Origin: SSF14 sp037045585
GTDB lineage: Bacteria > Actinomycetota > Acidimicrobiia > Acidimicrobiales > Microtrichaceae
NCBI GenBank assembly: GCA_037045585.1
Contig: JBAOIR010000042.1
Location: 1 to 64,000 of the forward strand
Direction of reading: 5' to 3'
Length of the DNA: 64,000 nt
The notes beneath the pieces are model-generated. The model had not been told where the DNA came from. It was given only the letters and a program-made list of their open reading frames with translations, and searched no databases. This document shows, in pieces, positions 36,557 to 46,065 of the stretch (position 1 is its first letter; each line of letters begins with the position of its first letter). The translations under genes and the position numbers were made by a program.

Positions 36557-38879
36557 ATGACCGAGCTCCCCCCGAACCCCCTCGATCCCGACGAGGACGG
36601 GTTCCACCTCACGCCGCCGCGCCGTTCCGCTGCCGGCGCTCGGGCGGCCGCCGTCTCCCTGCGCCGCTCGATCGACGACATGGGCGTGCGCCGCACGGCC
36701 CGAACACTCGCCGTCATCAACCAGCCCGAGGGGTTCGACTGCCCCGGCTGCGCGTGGCCCGAAGCGGCGCCGGGCGAACGCCACCACATCGAGTTCTGCG
36801 AGAACGGGGCCAAGGCGGTCGCCGAGGAGGCGACCACCGACCGCGTCGAGCCGATCTTCTTCGCCGAGCACTCGGTCGCCGACCTCGCGACCCGATCCGA
36901 CTACTGGTTGGGCCAGCAGGGTCGCCTCACCCACCCGATGGTGAAGCGCCCCGGCGCCACCAACTACACGACGATCGACTGGGACGAGGCGTTCGCGCTC
37001 GTCGCCGATGAACTGCGCGGACTCGACGACCCCGACGAGGCCGTGTTCTACACGTCGGGCCGCACCAGCAACGAGGCGGCGTTCGCCTACCAACTCCTCG
37101 TGCGAGCGTTCGGCACCAACAACCTGCCCGACTGCTCCAACATGTGCCACGAGGCCACCGGGGTCGCGCTGGGTGCAGCGATCGGCATCGGCAAGGGCTC
37201 GGTCCGGCTCGAGGACTTCGTCGAGGCCGACGTGATCCTGGTCGTCGGTCAGAACCCCGGCACCAACCACCCACGCATGCTCGGAACGCTCGGCGAGGCG
37301 AAGGCAGCCGGCGCGACGATCGTCGCCATCAACCCGCTGCCCGAGGCCGGGCTCCTGAACTTCAAGAACCCCCAACGACCGAGCGGCATCATCGGCTCGG
37401 GAACCGCGCTGGCCGATCTGCACCTCCCGATCCGCCTGGGCGGCGACCAGGCACTGTTCCAACTGTGGAGCCAACGCCTCCTGCGGCGCGACGCCGAACA
37501 CCCCGGCGCGATCGACCGCGGGTTCATCGACGGCCACACCCACGGCTTCGAGCAGTTCGCTGCCCACATCGACGGGCTCGACGCCGACGCCCTCCTCGCC
37601 GCCACCGGGCTCGACGGGCAACTCGTCGACGAGGCGTTCGAGATCGTCGCCGGAGCGCGCCGCATGATCGTGTGCTGGGCGATGGGCATCACCCAGCACC
37701 GCAACGCCGTCGAGACCATCCGGGAGATCACCAACTTCGCGTTCCTCGGCGGACACATCGGGCGCCCTGGCGCCGGCCTCTGCCCGGTGCGCGGCCACTC
37801 CAACGTGCAGGGCGACCGCACGATGGGCATCTGGGAGCAGCCCTCCGAAGCCTTCCTCGACCGGCTCGCTGCGGAGTTCCCGACCGTCGACGTTCCCCGG
37901 GAGCACGGGCTCGATGTGGCCGACGCCATCGCCGCGTTCATGGACGGGCGCGCCCGGACGCTGTTCTGCCTCGGCGGCAACTTCCTGCGGGCGATCCCCG
38001 ACACGGCGGCGGCCGAGGAGGCGATCGGGCGCTGCCGGCTGACCGTCCACGTGTCGACGAAACTCAACCGCTCCCACGCGATCTGCGGCGACACCGCACT
38101 CATCCTGCCCACGCTGGGGCGCACCGAACGCGACCGCCAGCTCGGCGGCGACCAGTTCGTGACCGTCGAGGACTCCATGGGAAAGGTGCACCGGTCGACG
38201 GGGGTACTCCAACCGGCCAGCCCCCACCTGCGGAGCGAGATGGCGATCGTGACGGGTGTGGCCGAGGCGCTCCTCGGCCACTCCTCCGGCATCGACTGGG
38301 CCGCGTTCCGCCACGACTACTCGGTGGTGCGCGAGCACATCAGCCGGGTCGTGCCGGGCTTCGAGGACTTCAACGAGCGGATCGTGTCACCGGCCGGGTT
38401 CGAACTCCCCCACCCGCCCCGTGACCACCGAACGTTCCCGACGCCGACGGGCGCCGCGAACTTCGCCGTCACCGACGTGCTCGCTGCCGGCTCCATCGAG
38501 CTGATCGACCCCGAGGGCCCGGTGCTCCTGCTCCAGACGCTCCGGTCCCACGACCAGTACAACACCACGATCTACGGGCTCGACGACCGGTATCGAGGCG
38601 TCCACGGTGGCCGCCTGGTCGTCTTCGTGAACGAGGCCGACATCGCTCGCCTGGGCCTCGCCGACGGCCAGTTCGTCGATCTCGTCAGCCGCTTCGACGA
38701 CGTCGAACGACGGGTGCGCGGCTTCCGCATCGTCGCCTACCCGACCCCGGTCGGGTGCGTCGCCGCCTACTACCCCGAGACCAACCCGCTCGATCGCGTT
38801 GGGACACCGCTCGATCGAGGCGGGCACCCCGGCCTCGAAGTCGGTGCCCGTCACCCTCGAACCGACCGCATTCGACTGA
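36557..38879 (+). CDS. YdeP-type molybdopterin oxidoreductase (formate dehydrogenase alpha-like), one frameshift
   Basis: A large molybdenum-pterin enzyme of about 774 residues. The N-terminus has GFDCPGCAWPE (Cys 62 and 65) and EFCENGAKAV (Cys 81), as in YdeP. DCSNMCHEATGVALG holds Cys 197 at the place where formate dehydrogenases bind molybdenum by Sec or Cys. Cofactor motifs VGQNPGTNHPRMLGTL, LGGHIGRPGAGLCPVRGHSN and TLRSHDQYNTTIYGLDDRYRGV are complete. One extra base near 38795 hides the end; corrected it reads SIEAGTPASKSVPVTLEP and stops at 38879. The substrate of this group is not established; in E. coli ydeP is linked to acid resistance. Confidence 0.85.
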
Positions 38880-38902
38880 GCGCCTCAGGCCGAGGCTGGC
38901 GA

Positions 38903-39555
38903 ATCAGAACAGCGCGAGCAGCTCGACCGCCAGCGCGGCCTCGGTCGACTCGACCGTGTACACCGCAGCAGACGGCACGGAGCCCGGCCGCCACCGCGCC
39001 GTCGACGTTGCCCTGGTAGTCGTCGATGAACAGGGCGTTTGCCGGCTCCACGCCGAGACGCTCGCACGCCAGCGCGTAGATCGCAGCGTCGGGCTTGCGA
39101 ATGCCGACGGCGGATGAGTCGACGATGTCGTCGAACAACTCGTCGACGGGGATCATCGCCTTCCAATGGGTGCCGAACTCGGCGATGTTGTTCGTGATGA
39201 TGCCGGTACGGATGCCCTGTGACCTCAGGTCGCGGACGGCGTCGACCATGAACTCGCGGATGCTGCGGTCGATGACGAGGTCGGCGAGCGCGACCATCGG
39301 GTCGAGGCGGATCAGGCCCCGCTGCTCGGACAGATCGCCGATGGCGGTCCGTGCCTCCTCGAAGGAGATCTCACCGCGTTCGAGTCGATGCCACGGGTGA
39401 TCGGTGTCGGCGTCGTACGGCCCGAAGATCGCGTCGACCAGATCGGCCTCGGGGACGGCCAGCCGCTCGGCGGCCGGCCCGATCGCTCCGAACGGGGACG
39501 GGATGAACACACCGCCGAAGTCGAAGAACACGGCGTGGATCGGAGCGGTGGTCAT
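38903..39555 (-). CDS. HAD-like hydrolase, frameshift near the end
   Basis: From ATG 39555: HAVFFDFGGVFIPSP (nucleophile region, D-F-G in place of D-x-D, as in the epoxide-hydrolase-N/acid-dehalogenase-like branch), GIITNNIAEFG, VGIRKPDAAIYALACERLG and NALFIDDYQGNVDGAVAAG. A frameshift near 38960 precedes the C-terminus YTVESTEAALAVELLALF, which ends at 38903. The corrected protein has about 217 residues. The start overlaps the ligA stop by four bases. It is cytoplasmic; substrate unknown. Confidence 0.78.
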
Positions 39556-41672
39556 GGGGTCTCGCTGTTCTCGGGCTGGAGGACGTCGGAGCCGGGAAGC
39601 TCCCCCGTCTCGAGGAGGTGGACGAACTGTGCTTCGTCGAGCACGGGGATGCCGAGCTCGGTCGCCTTGGTGAGCTTGGAGGCGCCCGGGTCCTCGCCGA
39701 GGACGACCGCGGTCGTCTTCTTGGAGACGCTGCCGGGCGACTTGCCACCTCGGGCCTTGATCGCTGCTGCGACCGACTCGCGGGTGAAGCCCTCGAGCCC
39801 ACCCGTCACGACGATGGCCATACCGGCGAGCACCTGCGGGAGGGTCGAACGCTCGGGCCCGACGGTGTTGACGCCAGCTGCGACGAGGCGGGCGACCAAC
39901 TCGCGGTTCTCGGCGTCCTCGAAGAACGCCACGACCGAACGGGCGATCGTGGGCCCGATGCCCTCGACCGCGGCGATGTCGTCGACGGTCGCGTCCATGA
40001 TGTTCTGCAGGCTGCCGAGGCCGGCAGCCAGCGTTTCGGCACCCGAAGAACCCAAGTGCGGGATCGTGAGACCGAAGAGCAGGTTGCCGAGCGGCCGCTG
40101 TTTGGACGCCTCGATGGCACGGCGGAGGTTGTTGACCGACGTCTCCTTGTAGCCCGGGTGCTGCAGGATCCGGTCGAAATCGAGGTCGTAGATGTCGGCA
40201 ACGTTCTCGAGCAGGCCCAGCTCGATGAAGAGCTGCACCTGCTTCTCGCCGAGCCCGTCGATGTCCATGGCGCCGCGGGAGGCGAAGTGGCTGAGGCGGC
40301 CCCACCGCTGCTCGGGACATGCGATGTTGACGCACTGATGCTTGGCCTCGCCCTCGAGACGCACCAGCGGGGTGTGGTGTGGGCACGGGCAGAACTCGGG
40401 AAACTCCCACGGCACCGAGTCGGCCGGCCGCAACGCGAGGACCGGGCCCACGACCTCGGGGATCACGTCGCCCGCCTTCCGCACGATGACCGTGTCGCCG
40501 GGACGGACATCCTTGAGACGGACCTGGTCCTCGTTGTGGAGCGTGGCCAGACCGACGGTGGACCCGGCGACGACCACCGGCTCGAGCACGGCGAACGGCG
40601 TGGCTTTGCCCTTGCCGCCGATCGACACCTGGATGTCACGCAGGATCGTGGTGCGTTCCTCGGGAGGCAGCTTGTAGGCGATGGCCCACCGCGGCGCCTT
40701 CGACGTGAAGCCCAGCGCCGTCTGCACCGCGAACGAGTCGATCTTGATGACGATGCCGTCGATCTCGTACTCGAGGTCGTGGCGATGCTCGGTCCAGTGC
40801 GTGCAGAACTCGTAGACCTCGTCGAGCGATGCCACGACTTTGGTCTCAGGGTTGACGGGGAGCCCGAGGGTACGGAGCCATTCCAGCGACTCGGAGTGCG
40901 TCGCCAGCTCGGGGCCGCCCACCACCTCGCCCAACTGGTACGACCAGAAGGCCAGGCCCCGGCCGGCGGTGATGCTCGCGTCCTTCTGACGCAGCGACCC
41001 GGCCGCAGTGTTGCGGGGATTGGCGTAGGTGGGTTTGCCCGCCTCGATCTGCGACGCGTTGAGGGCCTCGAACGCAGCCAATGGGAGGTAGACCTCGCCG
41101 CGGGCCTCGATGACCTCGGGCGCACCGCTCAACCGGTCGGGCACGGCGGCGATGCCGGCCACGTTGGGGGTGACGTCCTCGCCGACGCGACCGTTGCCGC
41201 GAGTGGCGGCCTGCACGTACTCGCCCTGCTCGTAGCGGATCGACATCGCCAACCCGTCGATCTTCAACTCGCACACGTAGCGGATCTCGCCGGCGTCGAG
41301 CCCCAGCGACTCGATCTTGCGGGCCGTCCGGTCGCCCCACGCCCGCAGTTCGCCGACGTCCATCGCGTTGTCGAGCGACATCATGGGAACCCGGTGGGTG
41401 ATCTCGGCGAACGCGCCCGACGGTGCCCCACCGACGGTGACCGACGCCGGGGAATCAGCGACCACCAGCTCGGGGTGCGCCTCCTCGAGCCGCTTCAGCT
41501 CACGGACCAGCTCGTCGTACTCGGCGTCGGGGATGGTGGGCGCATCGCGCTCGTAGTAGGCCGCGTTGTGGGCCCGCAGCTGCTCGACGAGGGCGGCGAC
41601 GCGGGGCGCGGGTTCGGTGGGGAGATCGGAAGGCAACGCCACGGCGGAGACACTACCGGCGGCCGCTGACAC
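39552..41672 (-). CDS. ligA: NAD-dependent DNA ligase
   Basis: LigA seals nicks during replication and repair using NAD. 706 residues from GTG 41672; GTG 41642 is also possible. Order: domain Ia (AHNAAYYERDAPTIPDAEYDELVREL), adenylation domain with the nucleotide Lys 137 in VCELKIDGLAMS, ATRGNGRVGEDVTPNV, the OB fold (VSIGGKGKATPFAVLEPVVVAG), a four-Cys zinc finger (CPCPHH..C..C), helix-hairpin-helix repeats (DIDGLGEKQVQLFIELG) and a C-terminal BRCT domain (IVVTGGLEGFTRESVAAAIKARGGK). All catalytic parts are intact. Confidence 0.97.
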   Translation of the reverse strand: MSAAAGSVSAVALPSDLPTEPAPRVAALVEQLRAHNAAYYERDAPTIPDAEYDELVRELKRLEEAHPELVVADSPASVTVGGAPSGAFAEITHRVPMMSLDNAMDVGELRAWGDRTARKIESLGLDAGEIRYVCELKIDGLAMSIRYEQGEYVQAATRGNGRVGEDVTPNVAGIAAVPDRLSGAPEVIEARGEVYLPLAAFEALNASQIEAGKPTYANPRNTAAGSLRQKDASITAGRGLAFWSYQLGEVVGGPELATHSESLEWLRTLGLPVNPETKVVASLDEVYEFCTHWTEHRHDLEYEIDGIVIKIDSFAVQTALGFTSKAPRWAIAYKLPPEERTTILRDIQVSIGGKGKATPFAVLEPVVVAGSTVGLATLHNEDQVRLKDVRPGDTVIVRKAGDVIPEVVGPVLALRPADSVPWEFPEFCPCPHHTPLVRLEGEAKHQCVNIACPEQRWGRLSHFASRGAMDIDGLGEKQVQLFIELGLLENVADIYDLDFDRILQHPGYKETSVNNLRRAIEASKQRPLGNLLFGLTIPHLGSSGAETLAAGLGSLQNIMDATVDDIAAVEGIGPTIARSVVAFFEDAENRELVARLVAAGVNTVGPERSTLPQVLAGMAIVVTGGLEGFTRESVAAAIKARGGKSPGSVSKKTTAVVLGEDPGASKLTKATELGIPVLDEAQFVHLLETGELPGSDVLQPENSETP

Positions 41673-41678
41673 CGACTC

Positions 41679-42113
41679 TCAGGCGGTCGGGGCGTACCGG
41701 CGGAGCCGTCGGACGAAGTCGCCCAGCACGAAGCGGAGGAACCGCTGCATCACCGCGCCGACGATCGGGCGGGCGTCGAACTCCCCCACCCAGCTGATGC
41801 GGCAGCTGTTCGGACCGAGCTCGGTGAGGCGCACGTCGGCCCGGTAGCCGCTGATCGGCAGCCCGGCGAGGAGCACGTAGGCCAGGTGATGCGGCGGCTC
41901 GAACTCGACCACCTCCTCGCGGCTCAGCATCGGCCCGGAACCGAAGTTGCGGATGGCTCCGACGCCGTCGGGGCTGGGAACCCCCTCGCGCTCGAGTCGA
42001 GACACCGACATGAGCGCCCACGTCGAATAGCTCCGGGCGTCCGCGAGGATCGCCCAGGTGGTCTCGATCGGGGCCTGGACGATGCCGCCGACGCGGACGA
42101 CGTGGTGCTGCAT
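41679..42113 (-). CDS. SRPBCC (polyketide cyclase/START-like) protein
   Basis: 144 residues from ATG 42113. VVRVGGIVQAPIETTWAILADARSYSTWALMS is the usual first strand and helix of the helix-grip fold, and the C-terminal helix is MQRFLRFVLGDFVRRLRRY. These proteins form a cavity for a hydrophobic ligand. It ends six bases before ligA begins and may be in the same transcript. ATG 42125 is also possible. The ligand is unknown. Confidence 0.75.
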   Translation of the reverse strand: MQHHVVRVGGIVQAPIETTWAILADARSYSTWALMSVSRLEREGVPSPDGVGAIRNFGSGPMLSREEVVEFEPPHHLAYVLLAGLPISGYRADVRLTELGPNSCRISWVGEFDARPIVGAVMQRFLRFVLGDFVRRLRRYAPTA

Positions 42114-42191
42114 GCGCACCAGCATCGGCGGCGACCGGGTCGACCGCAACCCGCCGGAGACGATCATCGCTGGTCCACTAACTTGCCGGTC

Positions 42192-42620
42192 GTGAGCGAC
42201 CTTCCCGTTCCCGTCGAGCACACGGTGCACGCCCGGCCGCGCACCGACGTCCAGTCCGAGCGCGACGAGCCGGCGGCTGGTCTCGTCCCCGACTACGTCC
42301 GGCGCCTGGCGTGGGTACTCGACGACGCGATCCCGATCGTCGGTAACCGGCGCATCGGCATCGACGGGTTCCTCAGCTTCATCCCCGTCGTCGGCGAGGC
42401 CGCCGGCTTCGGCCTGGCCGGGGTCATCGTGCTGTCGGGCGTGCGGGCGGGGTGCAGCTGGGTGACCATCGCCCGAATGATGTTCCACGCCGTTGGCGAA
42501 TCGGCGCTCGGCATGATCCCGCTGCTCGGCCCGGTCATCGTGTTCTTCTGGAAGGCGAACCAACGCAACCTGCGCATCATCGAGAAGAACCTCGAGGACC
42601 GTGAGGCGACGAGACGCTAG
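42192..42620 (+). CDS. DUF4112 membrane protein
   Basis: 142 residues from GTG 42192. VRRLAWVLDDAIPIVGNRRIGIDGFLSFIPVVGEAAGFGLAGVIVLSGV and MIPLLGPVIVFFWKANQRNLRIIEKNL match the DUF4112 pattern D-x-x-x-P-I-x-G-x-x-x-x-G-x-D, a two-helix membrane domain, and F-K/W-A-N-x-R-N near the end. Function unknown. It is divergent from the SRPBCC gene. Confidence 0.8.
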   Translation: MSDLPVPVEHTVHARPRTDVQSERDEPAAGLVPDYVRRLAWVLDDAIPIVGNRRIGIDGFLSFIPVVGEAAGFGLAGVIVLSGVRAGCSWVTIARMMFHAVGESALGMIPLLGPVIVFFWKANQRNLRIIEKNLEDREATRR

Positions 42621-42644
42621 AGTTGGAAGGTCCTGCTCGCCGCC

Positions 42645-42731
42645 GTGGCGCTCGCACTGATCACGCTGGCCGTGGCGTTCGCCGGCCTGGTGGTAGCGAT
42701 CTACACCATCTGGCGCTGGATCTCGGGGTGA
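42645..42731 (+). CDS. Possible membrane micro-protein
   Basis: Directly after the DUF4112 stop, in the same frame, is a stretch coding one strong membrane helix (ALALITLAVAFAGLVVAIYT) and the tail IWRWISG before a TGA. GTG 42645 would give 28 residues; the helix-like coding begins a few codons earlier (VLLAAV), so a TTG start at 42623 with one missing base is an alternative. It could also be the end of DUF4112 after an error. Confidence 0.3.
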   Translation: MALALITLAVAFAGLVVAIYTIWRWISG

Positions 42732-42735
42732 CGGG

Positions 42736-43032
42736 TCAGGTCGCCGAGAGGACCCACCACACCGCAGCCGCCACGGCCGCCAACAGGACGACCACCATCG
42801 CGAGCCGGCCGATCGTGGCGCGCCGACGGTCCGCTGCGGTGATCACGTGCGGTTCAGCGACGAGGCGCGCCAGCGGCTCCTGGTGACGGGGGACGTGGCC
42901 GCTGGCGTCGAGCAGGCGGGCGGTGTCCTCGCCGGTCTGATGACCCCACACGTCGTGGGACGGGCGCGGTGGCAACGGGTCACCGTTCGCTGCGCCGTGC
43001 CCGAACGGCTCGGTCGGTCCGGAAGTCGACAT
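42736..43032 (-). CDS. Tail-anchored hypothetical protein
   Basis: 98 residues: a polar, Pro/His-rich first half, then DRRRATIGRLAMVVVLLAAVAAAVWWVL, a single membrane helix at the C-terminus after three Arg, so the first part probably faces the cytoplasm. No family recognised. It converges with the possible micro-protein, four bases apart. Confidence 0.5.
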   Translation of the reverse strand: MSTSGPTEPFGHGAANGDPLPPRPSHDVWGHQTGEDTARLLDASGHVPRHQEPLARLVAEPHVITAADRRRATIGRLAMVVVLLAAVAAAVWWVLSAT

Positions 43033-43126
43033 GGTGGTGCCCTCTCGTCCCCGGGGTGGCGGCCCGCTTCAAATTTGAAGGATGAGGGAACGACGCGCCC
43101 TTGGCAAGGGACGAGGACGCGGATAC

Positions 43127-44068
43127 TCAGGCGCCGATGGAGAGGCGGGCGCCGACGACCTGGTTGAACACGCGCTCGGACAGCTCGCCGGTGAGCCGGA
43201 TGACGCGTTCGGCCTGGCTGAGGCCGAAGCTTCCCATGCCGGCGGCCGGGGTGATGATCGAGCGCTCGCGCAGCAGCAACGGGTCGAGGCCGGCCTGCGC
43301 CAGTTCCGCCCACAGGGCCGACAGACGGCGCCACAACCGCTCCACACCCGAGCCGAGCGGCTCGTCGACCGGGACGGCGCCCCAGGCGATGAACCCTCCC
43401 GCCTCGAGGAATCGACCGAGCTCGGCGGCGGCGGTCTCGAGTCGCGCCGAGATCGGCGCACCCAGCACACTGATACCGGTGCGCAGCAGCATGGCCCAAT
43501 CGGCACGGCCGCTCACCTGGACGCCCACCATGGCATCGGGCGACAACGGTTCGACGACACCCGACACCAGGCCCTCGATCTCGTTGGGCGACAGCGGGAA
43601 CGTCGGGTGCATCGAGTTGGCCAGGCCCGGCTCCTCGAGGAACAGGAGGAGCGGCGCACCGGGGAGCATCTGCGTCGACAGGTCGATGACCGCTCGGGCC
43701 CACGACTCGACGTAGCCCCGCGACAACGACGCGGCGCGTTCGCGCTCGACACCGCGTTGCATGAGGCCGAGATCGATGGTGACCGGGCCGGTCAGCGAGA
43801 GCACCACGGGCTCGACCCGCCCACGCAGCTCACCGAGGAACGAACGCACCGCAGCGAGGCGGTCGTCGTCGAGCGATGCGACCGACGAGCCGTCGGCGGC
43901 AGCGTCGACATCGCCCTCGGTGAACCGGAGATCGATCGTCGGACCGGCCGGGAGGCCGGGCAGCAACTCGCGGACGACCCGCGACGCGTCGAACGGATTG
44001 AGGTGCGGCAGCGCGCCGATCACCGTCGCCAGGCCCGCGGGCAACGTGACACGAATCGGTACCCCCAT
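43127..44068 (-). CDS. MetE-like (cobalamin-independent methionine synthase fold) protein
   Basis: 313 residues. ATVIGALPHLNPFDASRVV, LSLTGPVTIDLGLMQRG, LLLFLEEPGLANSMHPTFPLSP and ISARLETAAAELGRFLEAGGFIAWGAVPVDEPLGSG follow the UROD/MetE-like TIM barrel. It is less than half the length of full MetE and lacks the N-terminal domain. The typical zinc ligands (H-x-C with a late Cys) are not visible; there is no Cys in the protein. So methionine synthesis is doubtful and another methyl-transfer or binding role is possible. It is divergent from the membrane protein at 44.1 kb. Confidence 0.65.
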   Translation of the reverse strand: MGVPIRVTLPAGLATVIGALPHLNPFDASRVVRELLPGLPAGPTIDLRFTEGDVDAAADGSSVASLDDDRLAAVRSFLGELRGRVEPVVLSLTGPVTIDLGLMQRGVERERAASLSRGYVESWARAVIDLSTQMLPGAPLLLFLEEPGLANSMHPTFPLSPNEIEGLVSGVVEPLSPDAMVGVQVSGRADWAMLLRTGISVLGAPISARLETAAAELGRFLEAGGFIAWGAVPVDEPLGSGVERLWRRLSALWAELAQAGLDPLLLRERSIITPAAGMGSFGLSQAERVIRLTGELSERVFNQVVGARLSIGA

Positions 44069-44114
44069 GGGTCTTGCTTAGCGATGAGTGCCTCGCGTAC
44101 GCAAGTCTTGGGGC

Positions 44115-45014
44115 ATGCGCGCACACCCTGTCGTCTGGGCCCTTCGGGTCTGTTGGTTGTCCCTCCCGTTCACCACGGGCGACGTGGTGGGACAGTCGCT
44201 CGACGGCCGGTCGACCGCCGTCACCGTGGTCGTCGCCACGCTCGCGTGGGCGGGTTGGGCAACGGTGCTCATCGCGACGATCGTCGCTCACCCGGTCGCG
44301 CTGACCGTGTTGCGCATCCTCACACCGGTGGCACCGGTGGCGACGGTCGCAGCGCTGACGGTGTGGGCGCCCGACGACCTCCCCACGTCGGGCACCGTCC
44401 TCGGCGGGATCGGCCTCGTCGCGGCGCTGGTCGCCACTGCGGCGGCACTCTCGGGCGTCGTCGCCGACGACTACGTCGACGCTGCGTCCTACGGCGCCGA
44501 GCGACGGTTCGCCCTGCGGGTGCCGACAACGTTCCTGCTCGGCCCGGTGCCGGTCTTCTGGCTCATCCTCGTCGGAGGCTGCCTGGTCGGACCGGTGCTG
44601 CTCGCAGCGCAGCAGTGGATCGGCGGCGTGGTGCTCACGGTGATCGGCCTCGCCATCGTGGTCCCCGCCGTCAAGGCGTTCCACAGCCTGTCGCGACGGT
44701 GGCTCGTGTTCGTGCCGGCCGGCGTCACCCTGATCGACCACATCGGGCTGGTCGATCCCGTCCTCTTCCCGGCGCGGCAGATCTCGGCGTTCGGTCCCGC
44801 TGTCGAGGCGACGACGGCAACCGACCTCACCCAACAAGCGCTCGGCCTCGTGCTCGAGATCTCGTTCGACACGCCCGTCGAGGTGACGGCACGGACCTCC
44901 AAGGCGGAGGGCGAGCTGCAACTCCTCAAGGCCGTGCTGATCAGCCCCACGCGGCCCGGCGCCGTGGTCGCCGAAGCCGACCGACGCGGTCTCCGCACGG
45001 CCGTCAACGCCTGA
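44115..45014 (+). CDS. Multi-pass membrane protein of unknown function
   Basis: 299 residues from ATG 44115. About six membrane segments (VVVATLAWAGWATVLIATIV, TSGTVLGGIGLVAALVATAAAL, LLGPVPVFWLILVGGCLVGPVLLAA, WIGGVVLTVIGLAIVVPAV), then a soluble C-terminal part of about 110 residues (RWLVFVPAGVTLIDHIGLVDPVLFP, EISFDTPVEVTAR) that could be a PH-like beta domain. Its end overlaps the end of mnmA on the other strand by 11 bases. No named family recognised. Confidence 0.65.
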   Translation: MRAHPVVWALRVCWLSLPFTTGDVVGQSLDGRSTAVTVVVATLAWAGWATVLIATIVAHPVALTVLRILTPVAPVATVAALTVWAPDDLPTSGTVLGGIGLVAALVATAAALSGVVADDYVDAASYGAERRFALRVPTTFLLGPVPVFWLILVGGCLVGPVLLAAQQWIGGVVLTVIGLAIVVPAVKAFHSLSRRWLVFVPAGVTLIDHIGLVDPVLFPARQISAFGPAVEATTATDLTQQALGLVLEISFDTPVEVTARTSKAEGELQLLKAVLISPTRPGAVVAEADRRGLRTAVNA

Positions 45015-46065
45015 CGACGCCTCCACCGACGACCTCGTCGCCCGCGTAGAGCACCACACTCTGCCCGGGAGCGACCCGCCGCTGCGGCTCGGCCCAGTCG
45101 ACGCTGACCGTGGTGTCGTCGAGGAGCGACACGGTTGCCGCCAGCGGCCGACCGTGAGCGCTGCACTGCGCGTCGAACGCGCCGGCCGTCGGGCCATCCG
45201 CCCAAACCACGTCGCCGACGACGACCGTCGGCGCCAACAGCTCCTCGGCGGTTCCGACCACCACCGTGGCGGCCGGACCGTCGACGTCGACCACGTACCG
45301 GCGGCCGCCGGGCCCGCCGACGTCGATGCCGCGGCGTTGCCCGATCGTCACGAGCTCCACGGCATCCACGGTGCCCAGCTCGGCGCCGTCGGTACCGACG
45401 ACACGCCCCGAGCGCAGCGGGATGCGATCGCCGAGGAACGAGCTGCGCCCGCCCTGCGCCCGGGTGATGAAGCACACGTCCTGGCTGTCGGGCTTGGTGG
45501 CGGTGCGGAGCCCCAGCTCGAGCGCCAGCGACCGGACCTCGTCCTTGGTCATGTCGCCGAGCGGGAACAGCGTGCGCGCCAACGCAGCGCCGGCCACGGG
45601 GTACAGCACGTAGCTCTGGTCCTTGGCACGGTCCGCGCCACGGGCGATCCGGTACCCGCCGTCGCGTTCGACACGGCGGGCGTGGTGGCCGGTCGCGACG
45701 AGGTCGAACCCGAGCGCGTCGGCCCGACGCAGCAGCTTGTCGAACTTGAGGTGACGGTTGCACTCGATGCACGGGTTCGGGGTCAGCCCGGCGACGTGGT
45801 CGGCGACGTACGGCTCGACGACGAACTCCTCGAAGTCGTCACCGAAGTTGAACACGTGGTGGTCGATACCCAGCTGCTGGGCGACGCGACGGGCATCGTC
45901 GACGTCGGAGACCGAGCAACAGCCCGAGTCGCTCTCGCCGCCCCACAGCTTCATCGTGACGCCGACGACATCGTGCCCCTGGGACGCGAGGAGGGCGGCG
46001 GCAACGGAGCTGTCGACCCCACCGGACATGGCGACGAGCACCCGTGAACGCGGCGCGAGTGTCAT
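45004..46065 (-). CDS. mnmA: tRNA 2-thiouridylase
   Basis: MnmA puts sulfur on U34 of tRNA for Lys, Glu and Gln. The 353 residues show the ATP PP-loop VLVAMSGGVDSSVAAALL, LWGGESDSGCCSVSDVDDARRVAQQLGI, the first catalytic Cys 99 in TPNPCIECNRHLKF, KDQSYVLYPV, and the second Cys 198 in KPDSQDVCFI. The C-terminal beta-barrel is complete. The start overlaps the stop of the cysteine desulfurase by four bases, so sulfur donor and acceptor enzymes are made together. Confidence 0.96.
   Translation of the reverse strand: MTLAPRSRVLVAMSGGVDSSVAAALLASQGHDVVGVTMKLWGGESDSGCCSVSDVDDARRVAQQLGIDHHVFNFGDDFEEFVVEPYVADHVAGLTPNPCIECNRHLKFDKLLRRADALGFDLVATGHHARRVERDGGYRIARGADRAKDQSYVLYPVAGAALARTLFPLGDMTKDEVRSLALELGLRTATKPDSQDVCFITRAQGGRSSFLGDRIPLRSGRVVGTDGAELGTVDAVELVTIGQRRGIDVGGPGGRRYVVDVDGPAATVVVGTAEELLAPTVVVGDVVWADGPTAGAFDAQCSAHGRPLAATVSLLDDTTVSVDWAEPQRRVAPGQSVVLYAGDEVVGGGVVRR

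Noticed and set aside
37125..37160. Selenocysteine in the molybdopterin enzyme
   Set aside because: The position is a TGC cysteine codon (NMCHEATG); no in-frame TGA is present there.
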